Shown here: positions 35,155 through 47,604 of the stretch, piece by piece
Layout: the number at the start of each line of letters is the position of its first letter
Position numbering within the stretch: position 1 is the stretch's first letter
DNA from: Homarus americanus
Taxonomy: Eukaryota > Arthropoda > Malacostraca > Decapoda > Nephropidae
Length of the DNA: 64,000 nt
NCBI RefSeq assembly: GCF_018991925.1
Contig: NW_024726235.1
Coordinates: forward strand, 6,862,291-6,926,290
Reading direction: 5' to 3'
The notes under the pieces: generated by a model
Told to the model about the DNA's origin: nothing
Seen by the model: only the letters and a program-made list of their open reading frames with translations
The model's database searches: none
Translations under genes and position numbers: made by a program

Positions 35155-35580
35155 ACTACTTCTTCTACTTGTTTATTCCTTCCTCCTGTTTCTTCTCTTC
35201 CTCCTACTTTTTCTCCTCTTCTTCCTTCTCTTCTCCTCCTTTTTCTCTTCTTCCTCCTCTTTCTCCTCCTCTTTCTCCTCTTCTTCCTCTTCTTCCCCTT
35301 CTTCCTCCTTTTCTTCTTCTTCCTCCTCTTCCCCTTCTTCCTCCTCTTTCTCCTCTTCTTCCTCCTCCTCTTTTCTCCTCTTCTTCCTCTTCTTCCCCTT
35401 CTTCCTCCTCTTTCTCCCTTCTTCCTCCTCTTTCTCCCCTTCTTTCTCTCTTCCCCTTCTTCCTCCTCTTTCCCACTTCTCTTTTTAGTATCCCCCATTC
35501 TTCTTTCTCCTCCTCCCCCTTCTTTAAACCTTTCCTTCCTCCTCTTCTTCCTCTAATTCCTTCCTCCTCGATGTTATTAT
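35155..35580. repeat. Polypyrimidine array (TTCTTCCTCCTCTTTCTCC)
   Basis: About 400 bases, nearly all C/T, built from TTCTTCCTCC and TCTTTCTCC modules. It resembles the complement of the 10.5-12 kb polypurine array in composition. Open frames on both strands (Ser/Phe/Pro; Arg/Lys/Glu) are artefacts. Confidence 0.92.
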
Positions 35581-35599
35581 ATTTCTTCTATGTTTCTTT

Positions 35600-35945
35600 T
35601 TGTGGGGAGGTCAGAGGTCAAGGTCATTTAACGGAGGTCAAGGTCGAGGCGATTTAAAGGAAGATTAAGGCAAAAGTAATTTAAAGGGGGTCTGGGTCAT
35701 TTAAAGGTGGTCAGGGAGTATGTAAGGTGTCAGAGACAGGTCATGTAAAGTTAGGTCACATGTAAATGAGTCAGAGAACAGGTCATGTAAAGGGAAGCTC
35801 GAAGGTTAAAGTCATTCAATGGAGGTCAAAGGTCAAGGCCATTTAAAGAGGACGTCAGGGGTCAACGTCATTTAAAGGGGAAGATCAAGAACAAGGTCAT
35901 TTAAAAGAGGTTGTCAAGGGTCAAGGTCAAAGTTCGTGGCGTTTT
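35600..35945. promoter_or_regulatory. Array of AGGTCA / TCAAGGTCA nuclear-receptor-type sites
   Basis: A degenerate ~19-40 base repeat of GGTCAAGGTCATTTAAAGG. It contains AGGTCA half-sites with one-base spacing at 35608-35620 and 35823-35835 (a perfect DR1, AGGTCAAAGGTCA), plus a weaker DR1 at 35924-35936. TCAAGGTCA occurs at 35618-35626 and 35921-35929, with close matches at 35638, 35833 and 35891. DR1 is the known target of HNF4 and RXR/USP-type receptors; TCAAGGTCA that of FTZ-F1 and ERR. Whether the sites are used is unknown. Confidence 0.5.
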
Positions 35946-35979
35946 ATCTTTGAACTATGTTTTGTTTTCTTGTTTACTC

Positions 35980-37015
35980 TCTCTTCTTTTCATCAGCCTT
36001 TGTTATCTCTCTCCCTTCCCTCCCCCCTTTTCCTCTCTCTATCTCCTCTCTTTCCACTGATCCAACTTCTTTCTTCCCTCTCACCTTCCTTTTCCCCTCT
36101 CCTTCCTCCCTCACCTCTCCTCCCCTCTCCTTCCTTCCCTCCTCTCACATCCCCTCTCCTTCACTCCCCTCACCTCTCACATCCCCTCTCCTTCCTTCCC
36201 TCACCTCTCACATCCCCTCTCCTTCCTCCCTCTCCTTCACTTCCCTCACCTCACATCCCCTCTCCTTCCTCCCCTCACCTCTCATCCTCCTTCCTCCTAC
36301 CTCTCCTCCTCTCCTTCACTTCCCTCACCTCTCACATCCCCTCCCTCCTTCCTCCCCTCACCTCTCATCCCCTCTCTACCCTCCCCTCACCTCTCACATC
36401 CCTCTCCTTCACTTCCCTCACCTCTCCCTCTCTCCCTTCTTCCCTCACCTCTCATCCCCTCTCCTTCACTCCCTCACCTCTCACATCCCCTCTCCTTCCT
36501 CCCCTCACCTCTCCACATCCCCTCTCCTTCACTTCTCACCTCTCACATCCCTCTCCTTCACTCCCCTCACCTCTCCCCATCCCCCTCTCCTTCACTCCCC
36601 TCACCTCTCCCACATCCCCTCTCCTTCACTTCCTCACCTCTCCCATCCCCTCCTTACTCCCCTCACCTCTCATCCCCTCTCCTTCCTCCCCTCACCTCTC
36701 ACATCCCCTCTCCTTCTCCCCTCTCCATCCCCTCTCCTTCACTTCCCTCACCTCTACATCCCTCTCCTTCACTCCCCTCACCTCTCACATCCCCTCTCCT
36801 TCACTTCCCTCACCTCTCCCTCTCCTTCCTTCCCTCTCCCACATCCCCTCCCTCTCACATCCCCTCTCCTGCCATCCCCTCTCCTTCCCTCCCCCTCCTC
36901 TCACATCCCTCTACTTCCCCTCACCTCTCCCATCCCCTCTCCATCCCCTCCCTCTCCATCCCCTCTCCCTCCCCTCCTCACATCCCCTCCTCCCCTCTCT
37001 CATCCCTCACCTCCC
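35980..37015. repeat. CT-rich minisatellite (CATCCCCTCTCCTTCACTTC)
   Basis: About 1 kb of CATCCCCTCTCCTTCACTTC plus CCTCACCTCTCA units of 26-34 bases, with many indels. Strongly pyrimidine on the + strand. Confidence 0.93.
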
Positions 37016-37084
37016 AGAGAAAAGAGAGATTATAACTTTAAATATTTGACGACGTGTGATAACGGTAAGGTGATTGTGTGTGGC

Positions 37085-40000
37085 TGGGCACAACAGAAGA
37101 CACAGACAGAGGAACACAGACACAGGACACAGACAGGACACAACAGAACACAGACACAGACAGACAGAGACACAGACAGACAGCAGAGCACAGACAGAAC
37201 ACAGACACACAGACAGAGCAGAGACACAGACAGAGACACAGACAGAGACACAGACCAGACAGAGACGGACAGACAGAGAACACAGACAGACAGACAGAGA
37301 CACAGACAGAGACACAGACAGGGACAGAGACAGCACAGACAGACAGACAGAGACACAGACAGAGACACAGACAGACAGAGACACAGACACAGACAGAGAC
37401 ACAGACAGAACAAGGACAGAGAACACAGACAGACAGAGACACAGACACAGACAGACAGACAAACAGAGACACAGACAGACAGACAGAGACACAAACACAG
37501 ACAGAACACGACACAGACACAGACAGAGACACGAACAGACAGGAACAGACGAACCAGAGAGACACAGACAGACAGACAGACAGACAGAGACAGACAAGAA
37601 CACAGACACAGACACAGACAGACAGACAGACAGAGACACGAACAGAACACAGACAGAGACACAGACAGAGACACAGACAGACAGACAGACAGACAGAGAG
37701 ACACAGACAGACAGACAGACAGACAGAGACACAGACAGACAGAGACACAGCACAGACAGACAGACAGACACAGACAGAGACACAGACAGACAGAGACACA
37801 GACAGAGGACACAGACAGACACGAACAGAGAGAACACAGACAGAGACACAGGCAGACAGAACACAGAGACAGACAGACAAGAGACACAGACAGACAGACA
37901 GACACAGACAGAGACACAGACAGAGACACAGACAGAGACACAGGCAGACAGAGACACAGACAGACAGACAGAGACACAGACAGACAGACAGAGACACAGA
38001 CAGACAGAGACAGAGACAGAGACACAGACAGAGACACAGACAGAACCAGCGACAGAGACACAGACAGGAGACAGACAGACAGAGACACAGAGACACACAC
38101 AGACAGACAGACACAGACAGAGACACAGACAGAGACACAGGAGAGACACAGACAGACAGACAGAGACGCAGACAGACAGAGAGACAGAGACACAGAGACA
38201 CAGACAGAGACACAGACAGGGGACACAGACAGAGACACAGACAGAGACACACAGACAGAGACACAGAGAGACACAGACAGACACAGACACAGACAGAGAC
38301 ACAGACAGACAGAGACACAGACAGAGACACAGAACACAGACAGACAGACGGACAAGACAGACAGACAGAGACACAGACAGAGACACAAGACAGAACAGAG
38401 AGAAGACAGACAGAGACACAGGCAGACAGAGACACAGACAGACAGAGGGGCAGACAGACAGAGACAAGACAGACAGAACACAAGACAGAGACACAGACAG
38501 AGACACAGACAGAGACACAGACAGAGACACAGACAGAGACACAGACAGGACACGACAGACAGACACAGAAGAGACACAGACAGACAGAACAGACAGAGAC
38601 ACAGACAGAGACGCAGACAGACACAGACAGAGACAGAGACACAGAGCGGACAGACAGAGACACAGACAGAGACACAGACAGAGAGACACAGAGACACAGA
38701 CAGACAGACACAGACAGAGAGACACAGACAGACAGAGACACAGACAGAACACAGACAGACGGAGCACAGACAGAGACACAGACAGAGACACAGAGCAGAC
38801 AGAGACACAGACAGACAGACAGAGACGCAGACAGACAGAGACACAGACAGGACACAGACAGAGACACAGACAGAGACACAGACAGAGACACAGACAGAGA
38901 CACAGAGACACAGACAGACACAGACAGACAGACAGACAGAGACACAGACAGACAGAGACAGACAGAGACACAGACAGACAGAACACAGACAGACAGAGAC
39001 ACAGACAGGGGACACAGACAGACAGACAGAGGACACAGACAGAGACACAGATGAACCGAAACAGAGAGACACGACAAGGAGACACAGACAGAGACACAGA
39101 CAGACAGAGACACGACAGACAGACAGAGACACAGACAGAGACACAGACAGACACACAGACAGAGACACAGCAGACAGAGACACAGACAAGACAGAGACAC
39201 AGACAGACAGACCAGCAGAACACAGACAGAGACACAGATAGAGCACACAGACAGAGAGAGCACAGACAGACAGAGACACACAGACAGACAGAGACACACA
39301 GACAGACAGACAGAGAGACACAGACAGAGACACAGACAGACAGACACAGACAGACAGACAGAGACACAGACAGAGAGACACAGACAGACACACAGACAGA
39401 GACAGACAGACAGAAAGAGACACAGACAGACAGACAGACAGAGACAACAGACAGACAGAGACAGACAGACAGACAGAGACACAGAGACACAGACAGACAG
39501 AGACACAGACAGAGACACAGACAGACACAGAGCAGACAGAGACACAGACAGAGACAGAGACACAGACAGAGACACAGAGACACAGACAGACAGACAGAGA
39601 CACAGACAGACAGACAGGAGACACAGACAGAGACACAGACAGAGACACAGACAGACAGACAGAGACACAGACAGAGACACAGACACAGACAGAGACAGAC
39701 AGAGACACAGACAGAGACACAGACAGACAGAGACACAGACAGACAGACAGAGACAGACAGACAGACAGACACAGACAGAGACAGAGACACAGACAGAGAC
39801 ACAGACAGACAGACAGAGACACAGACAGACAGAGACAGAGACACAGACAGAGACACAGACAGACAGAGACACAGACAGAGACACAGACAGACAGACAGAG
39901 AAACAGACAGACAGACAGAGACACAGACAGACAGACAGAGACACAGACAGACAGAGACACAGACAGAGACACAGACAGACAGACAGAGACACAGACAGAC

Positions 40001-41563
40001 AGACAGAGACACAGACAGAGACACAGACAGACAGAGACACAGACAGACAGACAGAGACACAGCAGAGACACAGACAGACACAACAGACAGAGACACAGAC
40101 AGACAGAGACACAGACAGACAGAGACACAGACAGAGACACAGACAGAGACAGACAGACAGAGACACAGACAGAGACACAGACAGACAGAGACACAGACAG
40201 ACAGAGACACAGACAGAGACACAGACAGACAGAGACACAGACAGACAGACAGGAGACACAGACAGAGACACAGACAGAGACACAGACAGACAGAGACACA
40301 GACAGAGACAGACAGAGACACAGACAGACAGACAGAGACACAGACAGAGACACAGACAGACAGAGAACAGACAGAGACACAGACAGAGACACAGACAGAC
40401 AGACAGAGACACAGACAGAGACAGACACAGACAGAGAGACAGACAACAGCAGACAGAGACACAGACAGACAGGAGACACAGACAGACAGACAGAGACACA
40501 GACAGAGACAGACAGACAAGACAGAGACAGAGACACAGACAGAGACAACAGACAGACAGACAGACACAGACAGACAGAGACAGAGACACAGACAGAGACA
40601 CAGACAGACAGAGACACAGACAGAGACACAGACAGACAGACAGAGAAACACAGACAGACAGAGACACAGACAGACAGAGACACAGACAGACAGAGACACA
40701 GACAGAGACAGACAGAGAGACACAGACAGACAGACAGAGACACAGACAGACAGACAGAAGACAGACAGAGACACAGACAGACAGAGACACAGACAGAGAC
40801 ACAGACAGACAGAGACACAGACAGAGACACAGACAGACAGACAGACAGAGAGACACAGACAGACAGAGACACAGACAGAGACAAACACAGACAGACAGAG
40901 ACACAGACAGACAGAGACACAGACAGAGACACAGACAGGGAACACAGACAGACAGAGACACAGACAGAGACACAGAGAGAGACACAGACAGACAGAGGAG
41001 ACACGAGACAGACAGAGCACGAGACAGGGGCACAGACAGACAGGGCACGAACAGACAGACAGAGACACAGACAGAGACACAGACAGCAGACACAGACAGA
41101 GACACGACAGAGACAGAGACAGACACAGACAGACAGACAGGAGCACGAACAGACAGACAGAGACACACAGACACACAGACAGAGACACAGACAGACAGAC
41201 AGGACACAGACAGAGAGACAGACACAGACAGAGACAGACAGAGACACAGACAGAGACACAGACAGAGACACAGACGAGGGACACAGACAGGACACAGACA
41301 GAGACACAGACAGACAGACAGACAGACAGACACAGACACGAACAGAGACACAGAGACACAGACAGAGACACAGACAGACAGACAGAGACACAGACAGACA
41401 GAGACACAGACAGACAGACAGAGACACAGACAGACAGACACGGGACACAGACAGAGACACAGACAGACAGACAGAGACACAGACAGACAGACAGATACAG
41501 ACACAGACCAGACAGACAGGGACACAGACAGAGACACAGACAGACAGACGACACAGACAGAGG
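37085..41563. repeat. 4.5-kb CAGA/CACAGA satellite
   Basis: An array of ACAGACAGAGACACAGAC modules: CAGA tetramers mixed with GACACA, giving local periods of 10, 14, 18 and 22 bases. The longest single array in the window. ACAGACAG has no stop in any of the six frames, which is why both strands show open frames of more than 1,500 codons (Arg-His-Arg-Gln-Thr-Asp-type on +, Cys-Leu-Ser-Val-type on -). The 5' and 3' thirds have more indels than the middle (39200-40900). Confidence 0.97.
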
Positions 41564-41640
41564 TGGTTGCAGGTGTGTTGATAAAATAACTCGGCAACAT
41601 GAGTATTGTGATCTGAATAATACAGTGTGTGTGAATGGCC

Positions 41641-41660
41641 TCTCTCCTCTCTCTCTCTCT

Positions 41661-41723
<63 letters not shown>

Positions 41724-41740
41724 TGTGTGTGTGTGTATGC
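41641..41740. repeat. (TC)n followed by (GT)n
   Basis: TC dinucleotide run at about 41641-41720, then GTGTGTGTGTGT. Between it and the CAGA array lie about 75 unique bases. Confidence 0.95.
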
Positions 41741-41859
41741 TGTAGAATAATTTCACTGTTTACCTGTTTCATCGCCGCCACTATCACACAATGTCATCTC
41801 CAACAATACTCCACCACTACCTGTCTTTCCACCAATTTGATTATTCCCCAACACCCACC

Positions 41860-42968
41860 ACCCCTCCCTACCTCCTCCTCCAACACTCTTTCCTATACTG
41901 TTTCCTCCACATCCTTACCTCACCACCCTAATTCTCCCTCTCCTCCTCACTTGTTCTCCTCTCCTCCCTCACTTGTTCTCCCTACTCCTCCCTCACTTGT
42001 TCTCCACTCCTCCCTCACTTGTTCTCCCCACCTCCCTCACTTGTTCTCCCTCTTCTCCCTCACTTGTTCTCCTACTCCTCCCTCCTTGTTCTCTCTCCTC
42101 CCTCCTTGTTCTCCCTCTTCTCCCTCCTTGTTCCTCCCTACTCTCTCCACTTGTTCTCCTCCTCCCTCACTTGTTCTCTCTCCTCCCTCCACTTGTTCTC
42201 CCTCTTCTCCTCACTTGTTCTCCTACTCCTCCTCACCTGTTCTCCTCCTCCCTCACTTGTTCTCCTACTCCTCCCCTCACTTGTTCTCCCTCTCCTCCCT
42301 CACTTGTTCTCCCTACTCCTCCTCACCTGTTCTCCTACTCCTCCCTCACTTGTTCTCCTCCTCCCCTCACTTGTTCTCCTCTCCCCTCCCTTGTTCTCCC
42401 TCTTCTCCCTCACTTGTTCTCCTACTCCTCTCACCTGTTCTCCTACTCCTCCCTCACTTGTTCTCCTACTCCTCCCTCACTTGTTCTCCTACTCCTCCTT
42501 CACTTGTTCTCCCTCTTCTCCCTCACTTGTTCTCCTACTCCTCCCTCCTTGTTCTCCCTACTCTCCTCACTTGTTTCTCTCCTCTCCTCCCTCACTTGTT
42601 CTCCTCTTCTCCCTCACTTGTTCTCCCTACTCCTCCTCACCTGTTCTCCCTACTCCTCCCTCACTTGTTCTCCTACTCCTCCCTCACTTGTTCTCTACTC
42701 CTCCCTCACTTGTTCTCCCTCTTCTCCCTCACTTGTTCTCCTACTCCTCCTCACCTGTTCTCCTACTCCTCCCTCACTTGTTCTCCTACTCCTCCCTCCT
42801 TGTTCTCCTACTCCTCCCTCACTTGTTCTCCTACTCCTCCCTCACTTGTTCTCCCTACTCTCCCTCACTTGTTCTCCTACTCCTCCCTCACTTGTTCTCC
42901 CTACTCCTCCCTCACTTGTCTCCTACTCCCTCCCCTCACTTGTTCTCCCTCTCCTCCCCCACGCTAAC
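41860..42968. repeat. ~22-bp CT-rich minisatellite (CTCCCTCACTTGTTCTCCTA)
   Basis: About 48 copies of CTCCCTCACTTGTTCTCCTA plus CTC. Subtypes (CTACTC, CTCTTC, CCTTG, ACCTG) are interspersed. Frequent one-base indels shift the frame, so all three + frames are open in patches. Confidence 0.94.
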
Positions 42969-43139
42969 ACCTAATCCTTCTCTTTCCTCAGTACACCAAC
43001 ACCTGTCCTCCTCCCTCCTCCCTCCTCCCGGACAAGCAAGGCGGAGGTAGGGAGGAAGGAGGGTGGGAAAGACAACATTGGTGACGTCACGCGGTCGATC
43101 CAACACCCCGGACCAAACTGACTGAGCTTCCTTGTCCCT

Positions 43140-46100
43140 CCAGCTGGTGGTGGTGGTCCCTCACAGCTGGTGGTGGTGGTCCCTCACAGCTGGTGGTGAG
43201 TCCCTCAGCTGGTGGTGGTGGTCCTCACAGCTGGTGGTGGTCCCTCACAGCTGATGGTGGTGGTCCCTCACAGCTGGTGGTGGTGGTCCCTCCGTGGTCC
43301 CACAGCTGGTGGTGGTCCCTCACAGCTGGTGGTGGTCCCTCACAGCTGGTGGTGGTGTCCTCACAGCTGGTGGTGGTCCTCACAGCTGGTGGTGGTCCCC
43401 CAGTGATGGTGGTGGTCCTCACAACTGGTGGTGGTGGTCTCACAGCTGGTGGTGGTGGTCCCTCACAGCTGGTGGTGGTGGTCCCTCAGCTGGTGGTGGT
43501 GGTCCTCACAGCTGGTGGTGGTGGTCCCTCACAGCTGGTGGTGGTGGTCCTCCACAGCTGGTGGTGGTGGTGGTCCCTCACAGCTGGTGGTGGTGGTCCC
43601 TCACAGCTGGTGGTGGTCCTCCAGCTGGGTGGTGGTGGTCCCTCACAGCTGGTGGTGGTGGTGGTCCCTCACAGCTGGTGGTGGTCCTCACAGCTGGTGG
43701 TGGTGTCCTCACAGCTGGTGGTGGTGGTCCCTCACAGCGGTGGTGGTGGTCCCTCACAGCTGGTGGTGGTGGTCCCTCACAGCTGGTGGTGGTGGTCCCT
43801 CACAGCTGATGGTGGTGGTCCCTCACAGCTGGTGGTGGTGGGCCTCACAGCTGGTGGTGGTCCTCCTGGCTGGTGGTGGTCCCTCAGCTGGTGGTGGTGT
43901 CCCTCACAGCTGGTGGTGGTGGTCCCTCACAGCTGGTGGTGGTCCTCACAGCTGGTGGTGGTCCCCCAGCTGATGGTGGTGTCCTCAGCTGGTGGTGGTG
44001 GTCCCTCACAGCTGGTGGTGGTGGTCCCTCACAGCTCGTGGTGGTGGTCCCCACAGCTGGTGGTGGTGGTCCTCCAGCTTGGTGGTGGTCTCACAGCTGA
44101 TGGTGGTGGTCCCTCCTGGCTGGTGGTGGTGGTCCTCACAGCTGGTGGTGGTGGTCCTCCAGCTGGTGGTGGTGGTCCCTCACAACTGGTGGTGGTGGTG
44201 GTCCCTCACAACTGGTGGTGGTGGTGGTCCCTCACAACTGGTGGTGGTGGTGGTCCCTCGCTGGTGGTGGTGGTGGTCCTCACAGCTGGTGGTGGTGGTG
44301 GTGGTCCCTCACAGCTGGTGGTGGTCCTCACAGCTGGTGGTGGTGGTGGTCCCTCACAGCTGGTGGTGGTCCCTCCAGCTGGTGGTGGTGGTGGTCACCA
44401 GCTGGTGGTGGTGGTCCCTCACAGCTGGTGGTGGTGGTGGTCCCTCCGCTGGTGGTCCCTCACAGCTGGTGGTGGTGGTGGTCCCTCCCGGCTGGTGGTG
44501 GTGGTCCTCCACAACTGGTGGTGGTGGTGGTCCCTCACAACTGGTGGTGGTGGTGGTCCTCACAGCTGGTGGTGGTGGTGTCCTCACAGCTGGTGGTGGT
44601 CCCTCACAGCTGGTGGTGGTGTGTCCCACAGCTGGTGGTGGTCCCTCATAAGCTGGTGGTGGTGGTGGTCCTCACAACTGGTGGTGGTGGTGGTCCTCAC
44701 AGCTGGTGGTGGTCCCTCACAGCTGGTGGTGGTGGTGGTCCTCACACGTGGTGGTGGTGGTGGTCCCTCACAGCTGGTGGTGGTGGTGGTCCCACAGCTG
44801 GTGGTGGTGGTCCCTCAACTGGTGTGGTGGTCCCTCAGCTGGTGGTGGTGGTCCTCACAGCTGGTGGTGGTGGTCCCTCACAGCTGGTGGTGGTGGTCCT
44901 CACAGCTGGTGGTGGTCCCCACAGCTGGTGGTGGTGGTCCTCAGGGTCCTCACAACTGGTGGTGGTGGTCCCTCACAGCTGGTGGTGGTGGTGGTCCCTC
45001 ACAGCTGGTGGTGGTGGTCCCTCACAGCTGGTGGTGGTGGTCCTCCAGCTGGTGGTGGTGGTCCTCACAGCTGGTGGTGGTGGTCCCCTACAGCTGGTGG
45101 TGGTCCCTCACAGCTGGTGGTGGTGTCCTCACAACTGGTGGTGGTGGTCCTCACAGCTGGTGGTGGTCCCTCACAGCTGGTGGTGGTGGTCCCACAGCTG
45201 GTGGTGGTGGTCTCACAGCTGGTGGTGGTCCCTCACAGCTGGTGGTGGTGGTCCCTCACAGCTGGTGGTGGTGGTCCCCACAGCTGGTGGTGGTGGTGGG
45301 TCCTCACAGCTGGTGTGGTCCTCAGCTGGTGGTGGTGGTCCTCACAACTGGTGGTGGTCCCTCACAGCTGGTGGTGGGTGGTCCTCACAGCTGGTGGTGG
45401 TGGTCCCTCACAGCTGGTGGTGGTGTCCCTCACAGCTGGTGGTGGTCCTCACAGCTGGTGGTGGTGGGTCCCTCACAGCTGGTGGTCCCTCAGCTGGTGG
45501 TGGTGGTCCCGCTGGTGGTGGTCCCTCACAGCTGGTGGTGGTGGTCCCTCACAGCTGGTGGTGGTGGTGGTCCTCACAGCGGTGGTGGTGGTCCTCACAG
45601 CTGGTGGTGGTCCTCACAGCTGGTGGTGGTGGTCCCTCACAGCTGGTGGTGGTGGTCCCCACAGCTGGTGGTGGTGGTCCCTCACAGCTGGTGGTGGTGG
45701 TCCTCACAGGTGGTCCTCACAGCTGGTGGTGGTGGTCCCTCACAGCTGGTGGTGGTCCCTCACAGCTGGTGGTGGTGTCCCCACAGCTGGTGGTGGTGGT
45801 CCTCAGCTGGTGGTGGTCCCTCACAGCTGGTGGTGGTGGTGGTCCCTCACAGCTGGTGGTGGTGGTCCTCACAGCTGGTGGTGGTGGTCCTCACAGCTGG
45901 TGGTGGTCCCTCACAGCTGGTGGTGGTGGTCCTCAGCTGGTGGTGGTGGTCCTCCTAACAGCTGGTGGTGGTCCCTCACAGCTGGTGGTGGTGGTGGTCC
46001 TCACAGCGTGGTGGTGGTGGTCCCTCACAGCTGGTGGTGGTGGTCCTCCTAACAGCTGGTGGTGGTGGTCCTCACAGCTGGTGGTGGTGGTGGTCCCTCA

Positions 46101-46470
46101 CAGCTGGTGGTGGTCCCTCACAGCTGGTGGTGGTGGTCCCTCACAGCTGGTGGTGGTGGTCCCTCACAGCTGGTGGTGGTCCCTCACAGCTGGTGGTGGT
46201 GGTCCCTCAGCTGGTGGTGGTCCCCACAGCTGGTGGTGGTGGTCCTCCTAACAGCTGGTGGTGGTCCTCACAGCTGGTGGTGGTGGTGGTACCTCACAGC
46301 TTGGTGGTGGTGGTCCTCCTAACAGCTGGTGGTGGGTCCTCACAGCTGGTGGTGGTACCTCACAGCGTGGTGGTGGTGGTCTCTAACAGCTGGTGGTGGA
46401 GGTCCCTCACAGCTGGTGGTGGTGATACCTCACAGCTGGTGGTGGTGGTGGTCCCTCCTAACAGCTGGGT
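43140..46470. repeat. 3.3-kb GGT/CAGCTG minisatellite
   Basis: On the order of 140 copies of CAGCTGGTGGTGGTGGTCCC plus TCA, period 20-27 bases depending on the number of GGT triplets (3-6). Nearly every unit has a CAGCTG palindrome (an E-box and PvuII-type site) and GGTGGTGGTGG, which can form a two-tier G-quadruplex. CCTCCTAACAGCTGG units are confined to the 3' end (after about 45950). Open frames up to 921 codons are by-products. Confidence 0.96.
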
Positions 46471-46734
46471 ACGGTGTTGCAGAGGTTAGAGCGCAGGAAG
46501 AGTTTTAATAATAGCAGCTGGCTTGGTGTACAGTAAGGGGCCAGCCAACACTCAAGAGGCCTCTGTCTTATTCATTTCTTTGAGGTTCTGACTGTTAGGT
46601 TAGGTTAGGTGCAGATTAACCACCCTACCTCTAACCTAACCATAACCTAACCTTAACCTAACTTCCAGAGAGCGTCAGGGTCGAGTTACAGTGATAATAA
46701 TCTTCAGGTGAGATAAACAGGAGTCACTTTAACC
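46471..46734. repeat. Dispersed element copy with inverted TTAGG-like block
   Basis: GTTAGGTTAGGTTAGG (46596-46612) is followed closely by CTAACCTAACC..CTAACCTTAACC (46630-46662), an inverted pair. TAATCTTCAGGTGA, the dispersed core, lies at 46698-46711. The remaining sequence is unique. Confidence 0.6.
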
Positions 46735-46978
46735 TGTCTGTGATAGTCTTAACCCGTGATAGTCTTAACCCGTGATAGTCTTAACCCGTGATAGTGTTAA
46801 CCTGTGATAGTCTTAACCTGTGATAGTCTTAACCCGTGATAGTCTTAACCCGTGATAGCCTTAACCTGTGATAGTCTTAACCCTGATAGTCTTAACCCTG
46901 ATAGTCTTAACCGTGATAGTGTTAACCCGTGATAGTCTTAACCTGTGATAGTCTAACCCGTGATAGTCTTAAACCCGC
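46735..46978. repeat. 16-bp minisatellite (GTGATAGTCTTAACCC)
   Basis: About fifteen copies of GTGATAGTCTTAACCC with CCCG/CCTG variation and a GTCTTAA/GTGTTAA alternative. A few one-base deletions near 46880-46960. Confidence 0.95.
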
Positions 46979-47183
46979 TATATAAAACACACACACACAC
47001 AAGTCTGCAGATAATCATGGGTCAGCCAGAGACGCCATAACTTACGTATAATCTCGTATAATTAGTGACACAAGTTTCTATAATCAGGCGTGTGTAGAGC
47101 AGCCTAAACCATCATCAGTTTTAATGAAGAAAATTGATTATGTAAATTTTTTAAGTTGTGACATGATGTTAATTTCTTATCAC

Positions 47184-47225
<42 letters not shown>

Positions 47226-47600
47226 TATATTTTTTATTATTTTTTGTTGTTATTTTTATTATCGTTATTATTACACTTCTGTTCGGTATTGTCAAAGTGA
47301 TCCCAAGGGGCTGACTTGTTAGGCTGCGACTTGTTAGGGCTGACGACTTGTTAGGCAGTAGATACGAACAGTATTAAAAAAATAAATCGGCACTATACTT
47401 GATCACCGTCACTTCAATTGGAGAGAGAGAGAGAGAGGAGAGTTTATATGTATGTACGTATGTATGGGTCGTGACGTCAGGATGTACTGTGTAAAAATTG
47501 TCCCTATCCCCCCTTGTTGGAGAGAGGACTCATGGCAGCTCCTCTGTTAGTCACTATGGGGGGTGGGGGTTATCTGCTGTGGTGGTCGACCTCACCATTG
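46979..47600. other. Unique AT-rich region
   Basis: Contains (ATT)n at about 47186-47222 and a GACTTGTTAGGCTG-like triplication at 47313-47355. No gene recognised. Confidence 0.55.
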
Positions 47601-47604
47601 CCTC

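Noticed and set aside
37007..41787. Open frames of 1,094 to 1,585 codons on both strands
   Set aside because: All lie in CAGA/CACAGA repeats, which have no stop in any frame. Several overlapping frames are equally open and none has a recognisable domain.
43193..46489. Trp/Val/Gly-rich open frames up to 921 codons
   Set aside because: Produced by the GGT/CAGCTG array; open in three frames at once with unit-length indels.
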